Source: Tessaracoccus aquimaris (GTDB taxonomy: Bacteria > Actinomycetota > Actinomycetes > Propionibacteriales > Propionibacteriaceae). Taken from it: a DNA stretch of 64,000 bases. Position numbers and translations under genes: made by a program. Positions 8,120 to 16,310 of the stretch are shown piece by piece (position 1 is the stretch's first letter; the number at the start of each line of letters is the position of its first letter). The notes below the pieces were generated by a model that saw nothing but the letters and a program-made list of their open reading frames with translations, was not told the origin of the DNA and ran no database searches. The stretch covers positions 2,914,001 to 2,978,000 of the forward strand of contig NZ_CP019606.1 of NCBI RefSeq assembly GCF_001997345.1, given 5' to 3'.

Positions 8120-9814
8120 CTACATCTGGATGTCTTCCTCCGCGGTGAAGCGGAGATAGATCAGCAGGATGACGGCGGTGAGGACGGTGAGGATCGCCGA
8201 GAAGGCGCAGGCCAGGCCGTAGTTGCCGCGGGAGATGGCGACGTAGGCGGACATCGTCAGCGTGATCGTCTTATTGTTGTAGAGCAGGATCGCGCTGGAC
8301 ATCTCGGTGACGATCGACACGAAGCTGAGGATCGCGCCGGAGGTGATGCCCGCGGCCATCATCGGGGTGGTGATCCGGAAGAAGGTCTTCATCTTCGAGG
8401 CGCCGAGGCTGCGGGCGGCCTCCTCCGCGGAGATCGGGATGTGCATCAGCGTGGCCGTCGCCGAGCGGATCGTGTACGGCATGCGTCTGATCACCAGCGC
8501 GATGATGATGATGGTGGCGGTGCCGGTCAGCGCGAGCGGCGGGCTGTTGAAGGCGAGCACCAGGCCGATGCCGATCACGGCTCCGGGCAGGATGTAGGGG
8601 ATCATCGACAGCGTGTCGATCAGGTTGTTGGCGAAGTTGGCGCGCCGCACCACCAGGTAGGCGATCAGCACCGACATCACGATGATGATCGCGAGCGACG
8701 CGAACCCGAACCACAGCGTGTTCCAGGTGGAGCGCCACAGAAGGCGCGAGGCGGCGGCCTGGTAGTTGTCGAAGGAGTACCCGGGCAGGAACTTGCCCGA
8801 GTTCGAGTTCCGGAACGACAGGTAGATGATGTAGAGCTGCGGGAGCACGCCGAGCGCGACGAGGCCGTACATGTAGATGTACATCAGGACGCCGCCGATG
8901 CCGCGCGGCTTCTTCTTGTCGACGGGGCGGCTCGCCTTGATGGAGAAGTTGAACTTGCTCGTCGCGTACTTCTGGATCAGGAACACCGCGGCGGTGACCA
9001 GGACGCCGATCACGCCGATCGCGGCCGCGAAGTTGTGGTTCTGGCCGGTCTCGCCGAGGTACTGGTTATAGATCTCGACGGTGAAGGTGCGGTAGCCCTC
9101 GCCGATCAGCAGCGGTGTGCCGAAGTCGGCGAAGGCGCGCATGAACACGAGCAGCGACGCGGCGAGCACCGTCGGCATCGTGAGCCGGATCATGACCTGC
9201 CAGACGCGCTTGAGGCCAGTGCTTCCCATCATGGAGGCGGCCTCGAGCAGCGACGAGTCGATGGAGCGGAAGGCACCGTTCATGTAGACGCTGACAAGCG
9301 GGAACAGCTTGAGGCTGAGCACGAAGACGATGCCGCCGAAGCCGTAGATCGAGCCGACCGGGATGAACGGGAGGAACGTCTCGAGGAACTGGGTGACGAG
9401 ACCGCCACGGCCCATCAGCAGGATCCAGGAGTAGGCGCCGATGAAGGGGGCCGACATGCACGACAGGACCGCGCCGACGAACAGGAACTTGGCGCCGCGC
9501 AGCTTGAAGTAGGTGTAGAAGTACGAGAACGGGATGCCGATGGCGAGCGAGACGAGCGTGACGGCGATGCTCAGCACGAAGCTGTTGCGGATGGTGCCGA
9601 GGTAGTAGGTCTTCGACAGGAACTGGACGAAGTACTTCCAGGTGAAGCCGCCGTCGCCGTCGATGACCGATTCCTTGAGCACGCCCCAGAGGGGATAGAC
9701 GAGGAACAGCCCGAAGACGCCCAACATGAACAGCGTGACGAAGGTCCACACGTCGGGACGGAGGAGGCGCGACTTGGTGCGCACCCCGTCCTGGGGAACA
9801 GACAGGATGGTCAC
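8120..9814 (-). CDS. ABC transporter permease, fused double-domain (FbpB/AfuB type), 564 aa
   Basis: About twelve membrane helices arranged as two copies of the binding-protein-dependent permease domain. Each half carries an EAA-type loop contacting the ATPase: 'LLEAASMMGSTGLKRVWQV' in the first half and 'AEEAARSLGASKMKTFFRI' in the second. This fused form is standard for iron(III), phosphonate and hexose-phosphate importers. Its start ATG overlaps the last codons of the ATPase gene by 4 bases (ATGA), and the binding-protein gene follows 54 bases downstream. Confidence 0.88.
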   Translation of the reverse strand: MTILSVPQDGVRTKSRLLRPDVWTFVTLFMLGVFGLFLVYPLWGVLKESVIDGDGGFTWKYFVQFLSKTYYLGTIRNSFVLSIAVTLVSLAIGIPFSYFYTYFKLRGAKFLFVGAVLSCMSAPFIGAYSWILLMGRGGLVTQFLETFLPFIPVGSIYGFGGIVFVLSLKLFPLVSVYMNGAFRSIDSSLLEAASMMGSTGLKRVWQVMIRLTMPTVLAASLLVFMRAFADFGTPLLIGEGYRTFTVEIYNQYLGETGQNHNFAAAIGVIGVLVTAAVFLIQKYATSKFNFSIKASRPVDKKKPRGIGGVLMYIYMYGLVALGVLPQLYIIYLSFRNSNSGKFLPGYSFDNYQAAASRLLWRSTWNTLWFGFASLAIIIVMSVLIAYLVVRRANFANNLIDTLSMIPYILPGAVIGIGLVLAFNSPPLALTGTATIIIIALVIRRMPYTIRSATATLMHIPISAEEAARSLGASKMKTFFRITTPMMAAGITSGAILSFVSIVTEMSSAILLYNNKTITLTMSAYVAISRGNYGLACAFSAILTVLTAVILLIYLRFTAEEDIQM

Positions 9815-10950
9815 GATGCGACCGCCTCGGCGCCCTCGGAGACGGCGCGCTGGGCCTTGCCAGGCCAGCCGAGCAGGTTGCGCTCGCCGTCGGCGGTGTA
9901 GACGTTGATCTTGCGGACCTTGAGGTCGAGGAAGACCTGGGTGCCCGGCTCGAGCAGCCCCTCGATCTCCGACTCCTCGATGACCTCGACGGTGGTGCCG
10001 TCGTTGAGGTTGAGGACGTGATGGGTGTTGAGGCCAAGGAAGATCGAGTGGTCGACCGTCGCGGGGATGCCCGTGGTGGCGGTGCGGTCGAGGACGAACT
10101 GCTCGGGTCGGACGGAGACCTGGACGGCGCCCGCGACGCCCGGCTCGTCGACGATGCCGGGGACCACGAACTGGCCGCCGGCGACGGAGACGATGGCCTC
10201 GCCGTCGCGGAAGACGAGTTCGGCGGGCAGCACGTTGGAGCGGCCGATGAAGGTCGCGACGAACAGGTTGCTCGGGCGGTGGTACAGCTCGGGCGGGGTG
10301 CCGAGTTGCTGGATGATGCCGTCCTTCATGACCGCGATGCGGTCGGAGACGGCCATCGCCTCCTCCTGGTCGTGCGTGACGTAGACGGTGGTGGTGCCGA
10401 CCTCGCGCTGGATCTGGCGGATCACGTCGCGCATCTCGATGCGGAGCTTCGCGTCGAGGTTCGACAGGGGCTCGTCCATCAGGAGGACGTCGGGGTTGGT
10501 GACGAGCGCGCGGGCGAGCGCGACGCGCTGCTGCTGGCCGCCGGAGAGCCGGTCGGGCATCTGGTCGGCCCAGCGGTCGATCTGGACGAGCTTGATGTAC
10601 TCCTCGGCCTTCTCGCGGATCTGGTCCTTGGGGAACTTCATGTTGCGAAGGCCGAACTCGACGTTCTTGCGGACGCTGAGGTGCGGGAAGATCGCGTAGT
10701 TCTGGAAGACCATGCCGATCCGGCGCTTCGACGGCTCCATGTCGTTGATGCGGGTCTCGTTGAAGTAGAAGTCGCCGCCTTCAATGGTGTTGAAGCCGGC
10801 GATCATGCGCAGCATGGTCGTCTTGCCGCAGCCCGAGGGGCCGAGCATGGTGAAGAACTCGCCCGGCTGGATGTCCAGCGAGAGGCCCGGGATGATCGTG
10901 GTGTCGCCGTACTTCTTGACGGCGTCCCGGATCTTGATGTTGATGCTCAC
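9811..10950 (-). CDS. ABC transporter ATP-binding protein, Fe/AEP/sugar-phosphate type, 379 aa
   Basis: Complete importer ATPase: Walker A 'GPSGCGKTT', Q-loop 'FQNYAIFPHL', signature 'LSGGQQQRVALARAL', Walker B 'DVLLMDEPLSNLDA' and switch His 'VTHDQEEAM'. A C-terminal TOBE-type regulatory domain starts near residue 285. The GTG at 10950 is chosen because GGAG lies 7 bases upstream, family alignment begins here, and it forms a GTGA overlap with a short upstream reading frame (10947-11045). It energises the fused permease encoded immediately downstream. Confidence 0.9.
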   Translation of the reverse strand: MSINIKIRDAVKKYGDTTIIPGLSLDIQPGEFFTMLGPSGCGKTTMLRMIAGFNTIEGGDFYFNETRINDMEPSKRRIGMVFQNYAIFPHLSVRKNVEFGLRNMKFPKDQIREKAEEYIKLVQIDRWADQMPDRLSGGQQQRVALARALVTNPDVLLMDEPLSNLDAKLRIEMRDVIRQIQREVGTTTVYVTHDQEEAMAVSDRIAVMKDGIIQQLGTPPELYHRPSNLFVATFIGRSNVLPAELVFRDGEAIVSVAGGQFVVPGIVDEPGVAGAVQVSVRPEQFVLDRTATTGIPATVDHSIFLGLNTHHVLNLNDGTTVEVIEESEIEGLLEPGTQVFLDLKVRKINVYTADGERNLLGWPGKAQRAVSEGAEAVAS

Positions 10951-11045
10951 TGAAGCGCTCCACTCCACTTGAGGGTCGTGATCGGCGACCCGGCGTGCAG
11001 GGGCGAGGTGCCCTGAGGTCCGCTGAGCTGGTGAGGTGCCGACAC
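10947..11045 (-). CDS. possible 32-aa leader peptide upstream of the transporter ATPase
   Basis: Short frame starting at GTG 11045 with AAGGAGG a few bases upstream, the best ribosome site in this intergenic region. It ends in TGA that overlaps the GTG start of the ATPase gene by 4 bases, the usual sign of translational coupling in this genome. The peptide (VSAPHQLSGPQGT...KWSGALQ) has no recognisable motif. It may be a genuine small protein, a regulatory leader, or an N-terminal part of the ATPase gene whose frame was lost. Homologue conservation would decide. Confidence 0.4.
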   Translation of the reverse strand: MSAPHQLSGPQGTSPLHAGSPITTLKWSGALQ

Positions 11046-11155
11046 GGTTGACCCTCCTTGGTCTTCGGTTGGATGAATGGGGCAGTTCGTCCTGCCCGAC
11101 GTTCGATGACAGTACGCGTCGATCGCAGGCCTCCTCATTGGCTAGTTGGGCTCCC

Positions 11156-11169
11156 TGCTCATCTGAGCA
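11156..11169. promoter_or_regulatory. candidate operator TGCTCA-TC-TGAGCA
   Basis: Perfect 6-bp inverted repeat with a 2-base spacer in the 413-bp gap between the SorC-type regulator gene and the transporter operon, upstream of the small leader frame. Position and symmetry fit a binding site for the neighbouring regulator; this is inference. Confidence 0.35.
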
Positions 11170-11184
11170 ATAACTAATCGGTAA

Positions 11185-11208
11185 CGCCCGACCGGGTTGG
11201 GTCGGGCG
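11185..11208 (-). terminator. hairpin terminator candidate after the SorC-type regulator gene
   Basis: Perfect 9-bp stem CGCCCGACC / GGTCGGGCG with a 6-base loop, followed on the minus strand by TTACCGATTAGTTATT. Lies between the regulator gene and the transporter operon, so it probably separates the two transcripts. Confidence 0.5.
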
Positions 11209-11226
11209 CTCGGTGAGGGTCTGCGT

Positions 11227-11306
11227 TTGAGCATGTTTGGTTGCTCGTTGCTGATCGCGCCCTGTATGCACGATCAAATCCGCATCGAGTTACCAGACAT
11301 GCTCAA
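11227..11306. repeat. 80-bp palindromic repeat element, copy 2
   Basis: Same length as the copy at 2881-2960, in opposite orientation. The left arm TTGAGCATGTTTGGTTGCTC is identical, the right half shares CGATCA-x-ATC and CGAGTT-x-CC-x-x-ACATGCTCAA, while the central 18 bases differ. The two arms pair over about 21 bases with three mismatches. Located 58 bases beyond the stop of the SorC-type regulator gene. Confidence 0.8.
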
Positions 11307-11363
11307 GGTCGGGCCCACACGGAGCTCACCCCGGCTCGCAGTAGGGTCGGGGACGGCGCGGGT

Positions 11364-12401
11364 TCAGCCTCCGGCGCGCTCCGAGTGGTGGAACGCGGTC
11401 ACGGGCGGGAGGTCGAGCAGGGCGGACGCGAGTTCGACGTCGACGACCAGGTCCGTCAGGATCCCGGAGCGGCACACCGACCGCACGGCCTGCGCCTTCA
11501 ACGGGTCGGCAGCGGCCGCGATCACCCGTCCGATCCGCGCCAACTGGCGAGGGGTGATGTTGACGGTGTGCCGCCACAGGTTCGTGTCGACGGTGTGGCC
11601 GTCTGCGGCGAACAGCGAGCCCTGCACCTCGCCGACGGCGCCCGATTGGACGACGCGCTCGATGACTCTTTCGGGGACGGCGGAGTAGGCGATCGAGATG
11701 GGGGTCGGCACGACGGCGCCGATGCCGACGACGGCGGTGGTGAGGCGGTCGAAGTCGGCCACCACCGAGGCGACGTTCGGGTGCCTGCGCACCGCGACGG
11801 CCTGGCGCGCGTCGTCGATGAAGAAGGGCGCCCGGATCACGCGTGCGGCGCCCCCCGTCAGCGCCATGGTGCGGCGGGTCAGGGTCGCCGCGGAGTTGTT
11901 GACGTCGCCGCCGAACTTGCCCGAGAGCTGGACGATCTCGACGAGCGGCAGGTGCTCGAGGTCGTCGAACATGGTGTTGAGCGTGCGGCCCCAGCCGATG
12001 CCGAGGACCTCACCGTCGTCGAGTTGCTCCTGCAGGACGATGCCGGTGGCGCGCCCGACGGCGGCCCGCACGTTCTCGATCTCGCCGTAGACCTCGACGA
12101 CCGATGCGCTACGCAGGCCGAGGTGTTCGGCGAGTCGCTCGGACAGTTCGGGCAGCGGCAGGCCGCTGTTGACCGTGATGGAGACGATCCCGAGTTCGCG
12201 GGCCTCGTCGAGGTACCGGGCGACCTTGAACCGGGAAATGCCGAGTTCGTCTGCGACCTGGATCTTGGCCTTGCCCTCGATGTGGAAGGCCTTGGCGACC
12301 TGCATCAGGAGCCGCCGGTGCCCTGCCGCGTTGACGTCGCGGGAGCGGGGCCGGCCGATCGGAGCGAGCCGCTCATCCTCCGGGCTGGGACGGGTCGTCA
12401 C
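11364..12401 (-). CDS. SorC/DeoR-type sugar-binding transcriptional regulator, 345 aa
   Basis: N-terminal helix-turn-helix around residues 35-75 ('KIQVADELGISRFKVARYLDEA') followed by a SorC-type effector-binding domain (residues 80-335). That domain has the characteristic 'GIGWGRTLNTMFDDL', 'VVGIGAVVPTPISI' and 'VQGSLFAADGHTVD' segments and an Arg/Lys set that in relatives binds the phosphate of sugar phosphates. It lies directly upstream of, and in the same direction as, the transporter operon, which it most likely controls in response to a phosphorylated metabolite. This supports a phosphorylated substrate for the locus. Confidence 0.88.
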   Translation of the reverse strand: MTTRPSPEDERLAPIGRPRSRDVNAAGHRRLLMQVAKAFHIEGKAKIQVADELGISRFKVARYLDEARELGIVSITVNSGLPLPELSERLAEHLGLRSASVVEVYGEIENVRAAVGRATGIVLQEQLDDGEVLGIGWGRTLNTMFDDLEHLPLVEIVQLSGKFGGDVNNSAATLTRRTMALTGGAARVIRAPFFIDDARQAVAVRRHPNVASVVADFDRLTTAVVGIGAVVPTPISIAYSAVPERVIERVVQSGAVGEVQGSLFAADGHTVDTNLWRHTVNITPRQLARIGRVIAAAADPLKAQAVRSVCRSGILTDLVVDVELASALLDLPPVTAFHHSERAGG

Positions 12402-12646
12402 GGATCACGCCTTTCTGGCCTTTTCACCTGACGTCGATGATTCTGTGCACACTACCCCCTCCCCGCGGATGGCCGCCCACCCCTCCCCGCCACGCTCGGG
12501 GTACGACGTCAGAGCCAACACTCTTTCTGCCGTGTTCCGCGTCGTGATCGCGTCAGGTGAGCCGTGCGAACACCGCCGTGGCCCGAGCGCGGTCGCCGCC
12601 GATCCCTGTGCCGACGGATGCACGCCTCGTCGCCTACCGTTGCGGT

Positions 12647-13240
12647 GTGACCGACTTCACCCGTCTCGACGATGCCATCCTCACCACCCTTCGCGCGGGA
12701 GTGACAGAACTGCGCTCGGCCGAACCCACGCTGGCGCTCGTCGCGTGCGGGCTCGTCGAGGACCTCACGGGTTTCTTCATCGCGGGCGCCGACACCGAGT
12801 GGCTCGCCGAACTCGACGATTCTGGGGAACTCGCCTGGCTGCCCTCGGAGTGGCCGCTGAGCGCCGAAGACCCGACGGACACGCCGCCCGGTCGTGTGAC
12901 GAGTGCGATCTGGGAGCTCGTCGAGGACCTCCCCGACGACGATGGCGATGACTACTCGCCCACGTACGACGCGCTGCGCGTCGACTATGTCGACCGCATC
13001 GTGCGCGCGTTGCAGATCATGCGCGAGGCCGGCGAACTGAGGCGCGTCGATGGTGGCGAGCTGTGGGTCTGGCTGCACGCCGCCGACGCCTACGACGAAG
13101 ACCTCGACGATGTGACGTTCGCGCGCCTGCACGACGCCGAGACGGCCGCCGCCTTCGCGACCAGATTCGACGGCGGCCACGATGCACTCGTCGGGCGGCT
13201 CATCAACCGGCCCTCCTCACCCGAGCATCCGATCGGCTGA
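12647..13240 (+). CDS. DUF4303 domain-containing protein, 197 aa
   Basis: Acidic cytoplasmic protein. The opening 'FTRLDDAILTTLRAGVTEL' followed by 'TLALVACGLVEDLTGFFIAGADTEWLAEL' and the WxPSEWPL segment match the DUF4303 pattern; this family often accompanies immunity or polymorphic-toxin loci, but no toxin gene is nearby. I chose the GTG at 12647, where the family similarity begins; the frame is open for another 30 codons upstream with no better ribosome site. The preceding 245 bases (12402-12646) hold no other gene. Confidence 0.7.
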   Translation: MTDFTRLDDAILTTLRAGVTELRSAEPTLALVACGLVEDLTGFFIAGADTEWLAELDDSGELAWLPSEWPLSAEDPTDTPPGRVTSAIWELVEDLPDDDGDDYSPTYDALRVDYVDRIVRALQIMREAGELRRVDGGELWVWLHAADAYDEDLDDVTFARLHDAETAAAFATRFDGGHDALVGRLINRPSSPEHPIG

Positions 13241-13291
13241 CCTCACGTTCGGTTTCGGCGGATCGCCGAGACGCGGTTAGGGTGCTGAGGC

Positions 13292-13975
13292 ATGAGCACA
13301 CCTGGGTTTTCGGCCGTCCTGTTCGACTGCGACGGGATCCTGGTGAACTCGGAACCCATCACCAACTCGGTGCTGCGCGAGATGCTGCACGAACTCGGTT
13401 GGGAGATCTCCGAGGAGGACTGCATCCGCCACTTCGTGGGCACGTCGTTCATCGACGAGTGGGAGATCATCCACGAACACACCGGCTACCGCATCGACCA
13501 CGACTGGATCCTTGGCTTCCGGGAGCGACGCAACGCCGCCCTGGTCGCCCGGCTGGAGCCCGTTGCGGGCGCCGTCGACGCCGTCAGGAGCATCGCGGAG
13601 CGCTTCCCCGTGGCGTGCGTCTCGGGGGCGGACCGCGGCAAGATCGACATGCAGCTGGCGATGGCGGGGCTGACCGAAGTCTTCGGCGACCGCGTCTTCA
13701 GCGGCATGGAACTGCCGCGCTCGAAGCCGGCACCCGACGTGTACCTGGCCGCGGCCTCGGCGATGGGGATCGACCCGACGACGGCGGCGGTCGTCGAGGA
13801 CTCGTCGTCCGGCGTCCGTGCTGGTGTGGCGGCGGGTGCGACCGTGTTCGGTTACGCCCCCGGGGAGCCGACCTACCTCTCCCCCGACGAGCTGACGGCG
13901 CTCGGCGCGGCGGCCGTCTTCGACTCGATGGACGCGCTCCCAGGCCTGGTCTCCGTTGGTCGCCCGGCCGCGTAG
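13292..13975 (+). CDS. HAD hydrolase, beta-phosphoglucomutase-like subfamily, 227 aa
   Basis: Motif I 'LFDCDGILVNSEP', a helical cap from about residue 20 to 85, motif II 'VACVSGADR', motif III Lys in 'SKPAPDVYLAAA' and motif IV 'AVVEDSSSGVRAG'. These identify a group I HAD phosphatase of the PGMB/phosphatase YniC type, which removes phosphate from small sugar phosphates. It stands 51 bases after the DUF4303 gene on the same strand and may share its promoter. Confidence 0.88.
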   Translation: MSTPGFSAVLFDCDGILVNSEPITNSVLREMLHELGWEISEEDCIRHFVGTSFIDEWEIIHEHTGYRIDHDWILGFRERRNAALVARLEPVAGAVDAVRSIAERFPVACVSGADRGKIDMQLAMAGLTEVFGDRVFSGMELPRSKPAPDVYLAAASAMGIDPTTAAVVEDSSSGVRAGVAAGATVFGYAPGEPTYLSPDELTALGAAAVFDSMDALPGLVSVGRPAA

Positions 13976-14045
13976 CTCGCCCGCAGCCACGACGCCTGCC
14001 CCAAGGGGTAGGTGCCTTGCTAGGTGTACTGACCGGTCACGTTGA

Positions 14046-14573
14046 TCAGTCTGGATTCTCAAGGCGTCGCACGGTTTCGATGTGGTCCGCCAGTTCGCCG
14101 TCACTGAGGGGCGGCAGTCGGAGGAACCATCGGAAGAGGAGAGGAGCTAGCAGAAGCTCTGTGGCTTGTTCTGGATTGGCGAAGCCGTCTGCAGCGACCA
14201 GGCGGGCGAACTGCTGTTGCTGGGGCTGGAACAGCGCGGTGTGGAACTGATGGGCGATCGCCTCGTCGCTCTGGATCGCAGCGGTCAACATCCGCAGCAG
14301 TGAGGCTCGCGGTTCTGACACGAGCTCGGTGCTGGTTGCCTTCATGGCCCCAAACAGGTCCGGGTGGCTGACGAGGGGTTCAGCCGCGGCCGATTCCGCC
14401 GCCAGGGCGTCGAACAGGAGTGCATGGATCGAGGGCCATGTGCGGTAGAGCGTCTGTTTGCCGACACCAGCTTCGGTAGCGATGCCTTCCATGGTCAGGG
14501 CGTTCGGGCCGCCACGCTCGGCGAGGTGCAGGACGGCCGCGAACACACGCGCGGCGGTAGTGGGGCGGGCCAT
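14046..14573 (-). CDS. TetR/AcrR family transcriptional repressor, 175 aa
   Basis: N-terminal TetR DNA-binding domain: 'RVFAAVLHLAERGGPNALTMEGIATEAGVGKQTLYRTWPS' pattern (helix 1 to recognition helix, residues 9-48), then a helical ligand-binding domain of about 120 residues. Divergently transcribed from the SDR gene with a palindromic operator between them, so it very likely represses both. Ligand unknown. Confidence 0.92.
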   Translation of the reverse strand: MARPTTAARVFAAVLHLAERGGPNALTMEGIATEAGVGKQTLYRTWPSIHALLFDALAAESAAAEPLVSHPDLFGAMKATSTELVSEPRASLLRMLTAAIQSDEAIAHQFHTALFQPQQQQFARLVAADGFANPEQATELLLAPLLFRWFLRLPPLSDGELADHIETVRRLENPD

Positions 14574-14586
14574 GCCCTCAGTATAG

Positions 14587-14609
14587 AAACGAGACGAAGC
14601 GTCTCGTTT
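14587..14609. promoter_or_regulatory. TetR operator between divergent regulator and SDR genes
   Basis: Perfect 10-bp inverted repeat AAACGAGACG / CGTCTCGTTT with a 3-base spacer (AAG). AAACGAGACGnnnCGTCTCG symmetry of this kind is typical of TetR-family operators that repress a divergent SDR gene. It lies 13 bases from the regulator start and 17 bases from the SDR start. Confidence 0.8.
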
Positions 14610-14626
14610 GGTGGTTGACTGGGCCC

Positions 14627-15454
14627 ATGACGACAGCGAACACTTGGTTCATCACCGGCGCGAGCAGTGGTCTCGGCCTTTCCTTGACTCAGCGGGTGCT
14701 GGCCGCAGGCCATCGTGTCGTGGCCACGAGCCGCCGAGGTGCGCTGCCTGTGCAGCACCCGTCTCTGACCGTGTTGCGCCTGCACCCGGCCGATCGGGGT
14801 GAGTGCCGGCGAGCCGTCGAGGAAGTTTACGAGGTCGCAGGCCGTCTCGACGTCCTGGTGAACAACGCGGGCTACGGCCTCGTTGGCGCCGTCGAGGAGG
14901 TCAGCGAGGAGCAAGCGAGGGCGATCCTTGACGTCGATCTCCTGGGGCCCTTGTGGCTCACGCAGGCGGTGCTCCCGCTGATGCGCGCTCAGGGCAGGGG
15001 CCACATCGTGCAGATCTCCTCGACCGGCGGGGTAGGCGCCATGCCGATGCTCGGTCTCTACAACGCCGCAAAGTGGGGTCTTGAGGCCTTCACCGAGTCC
15101 TTGGCAGGCGAGGTCAGGTCCATGGGCGTGCGAGCCACCCTCGTCGAGATCGGCGCCATGGATACCCAGTGGGCGACCTCGGGGATGCAGTTCAGTGCTC
15201 CGCTTCCTGGCTACGACGAGTTGCGCCAGCGGCTCTTCGGAACCTCCGTCGTGCCGTGGCCGAGCGAGCCCGGGGCCACAGGAGGCGGCTCGACTCCGGA
15301 GGCCATAGCCGAGGCGATCCTTGCCCACGTGAACGCGGAAGAAGGGCCACTGCGACTGGTCCTCGGCGAAGGCGCCGCCGACCAGATCCGAATGGTCCTC
15401 GATCAACGCCAGCGCGACTATGCGCTTCAGCCGGGATTTCAGGCCGAGAGTTGA
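14627..15454 (+). CDS. short-chain dehydrogenase/reductase (SDR), 275 aa
   Basis: Classical SDR oxidoreductase. Cofactor motif 'FITGASSGLGLSL' at the N-terminus, 'LVNNAGYGL' near residue 83, catalytic Ser in 'VQISSTGGVG' and the 'YNAAK' Tyr/Lys pair. The Arg residues after the second strand ('TSRRG') suggest NADP(H). Substrate is unknown. Start taken at ATG 14627, close to the operator; translation may be leaderless since no good ribosome site precedes it. Expected to be induced when the divergent TetR protein is released. Confidence 0.9.
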   Translation: MTTANTWFITGASSGLGLSLTQRVLAAGHRVVATSRRGALPVQHPSLTVLRLHPADRGECRRAVEEVYEVAGRLDVLVNNAGYGLVGAVEEVSEEQARAILDVDLLGPLWLTQAVLPLMRAQGRGHIVQISSTGGVGAMPMLGLYNAAKWGLEAFTESLAGEVRSMGVRATLVEIGAMDTQWATSGMQFSAPLPGYDELRQRLFGTSVVPWPSEPGATGGGSTPEAIAEAILAHVNAEEGPLRLVLGEGAADQIRMVLDQRQRDYALQPGFQAES

Positions 15455-15521
15455 CCGGCGCTCTACGGCCGACTCCGCCCATCAGCCGCCGTTCTCACGG
15501 TTGACCAACGTCTCAGTACAG

Positions 15522-16310
15522 CTAGAGGCGGACGCCGATCTTCTCGAACGCCGTGCGGAAGATGGTGATGCCCTCGAGACCAGGGAACTTCTGAACCCGC
15601 TGATCGAGCTTGTCCAATTCCTCGCCGTGGTCCTCGAACAGGTGGCGCATCACATGCTTGATCTCGCCGTCGTCCATGATTCCCGAGCCGACCGGGTTCC
15701 ACACCTTCGTCATCACGAATCGCACGATCTTCTGGGCGCGGGTCGACTCCTCAAGCTTCGCCCTCGCCTGCGTCGTGTAGAACGCGACGTGCCTGGTCTC
15801 CTGCTTCGCGATCCGCTCCAGAAGCGGAGAAAGGACCGGGTGATGCTGCATGTCGGCCATCCGCCGGTAGGCCGCGACGGCCGACAGTTCGTTGGCCGCA
15901 CCCCACGTCATGTGGACGGCGATGAAGTCGTCGCCGACCAGGTTCGACCCGGTCGCCTGCTTCACCGGGCCCATCGCCAACTGCCAGCCCAGCTTGATCC
16001 GCTTTGCCTTCAACTCGTCGTAGTCGACGTGAATGCCGTGCTTCTTCAGCACCGCGGACAGCGCCTCGCCGTGCCAGAACTCCTCGCGGTTCCACGTCGT
16101 CATGAAGCCGCGCGCCTCGTCCTCGCGGTGCGACCTGGTGACGAGCAGGTCCCGCAGGTAGCAGGACGTGTGGTATTCGACGTCGCACATGTACCTCAGC
16201 GACCGCAGCGTCTCGGCATCAAGCGGCTGCTCGTCGAAGATGTCGAGGTCGAGGTCTTCCCACCGGACCCGGTCAGAGGTCTCGGCGTACTTTTCAAGGT
16301 CGAACGCCAC
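15522..16310 (-). CDS. ferritin-like diiron protein, acyl-ACP desaturase-like, 262 aa
   Basis: Helical protein with a full set of carboxylate/histidine diiron ligands: Glu in 'CDVEYHTS', the ExxH of 'REEFWHGEAL', Glu in 'AANELSAVAAY' and the second ExxH of 'AKQETRHVAFY'. This arrangement is seen in acyl-ACP desaturase-like and related ferritin-like oxygenases of actinobacteria. A redox role using O2 is inferred; the substrate is unknown. ATG at 16310 follows an AGGAA ribosome site. It overlaps the end of the related gene upstream by 17 bases, indicating one operon. Confidence 0.82.
   Translation of the reverse strand: MAFDLEKYAETSDRVRWEDLDLDIFDEQPLDAETLRSLRYMCDVEYHTSCYLRDLLVTRSHREDEARGFMTTWNREEFWHGEALSAVLKKHGIHVDYDELKAKRIKLGWQLAMGPVKQATGSNLVGDDFIAVHMTWGAANELSAVAAYRRMADMQHHPVLSPLLERIAKQETRHVAFYTTQARAKLEESTRAQKIVRFVMTKVWNPVGSGIMDDGEIKHVMRHLFEDHGEELDKLDQRVQKFPGLEGITIFRTAFEKIGVRL

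Noticed and set aside
6839..9901. 1020-codon open frame on the plus strand
   Set aside because: Antisense to three clear minus-strand genes (secreted protein, binding protein, permease). Its Val/Asp/Gly/His-rich, repeat-like composition is the usual mirror of GC-rich coding.
11364..12401. TGTGCACA palindrome upstream of the SorC-type regulator as its operator
   Set aside because: Eight-base palindromes occur by chance too often in this composition to support a claim.
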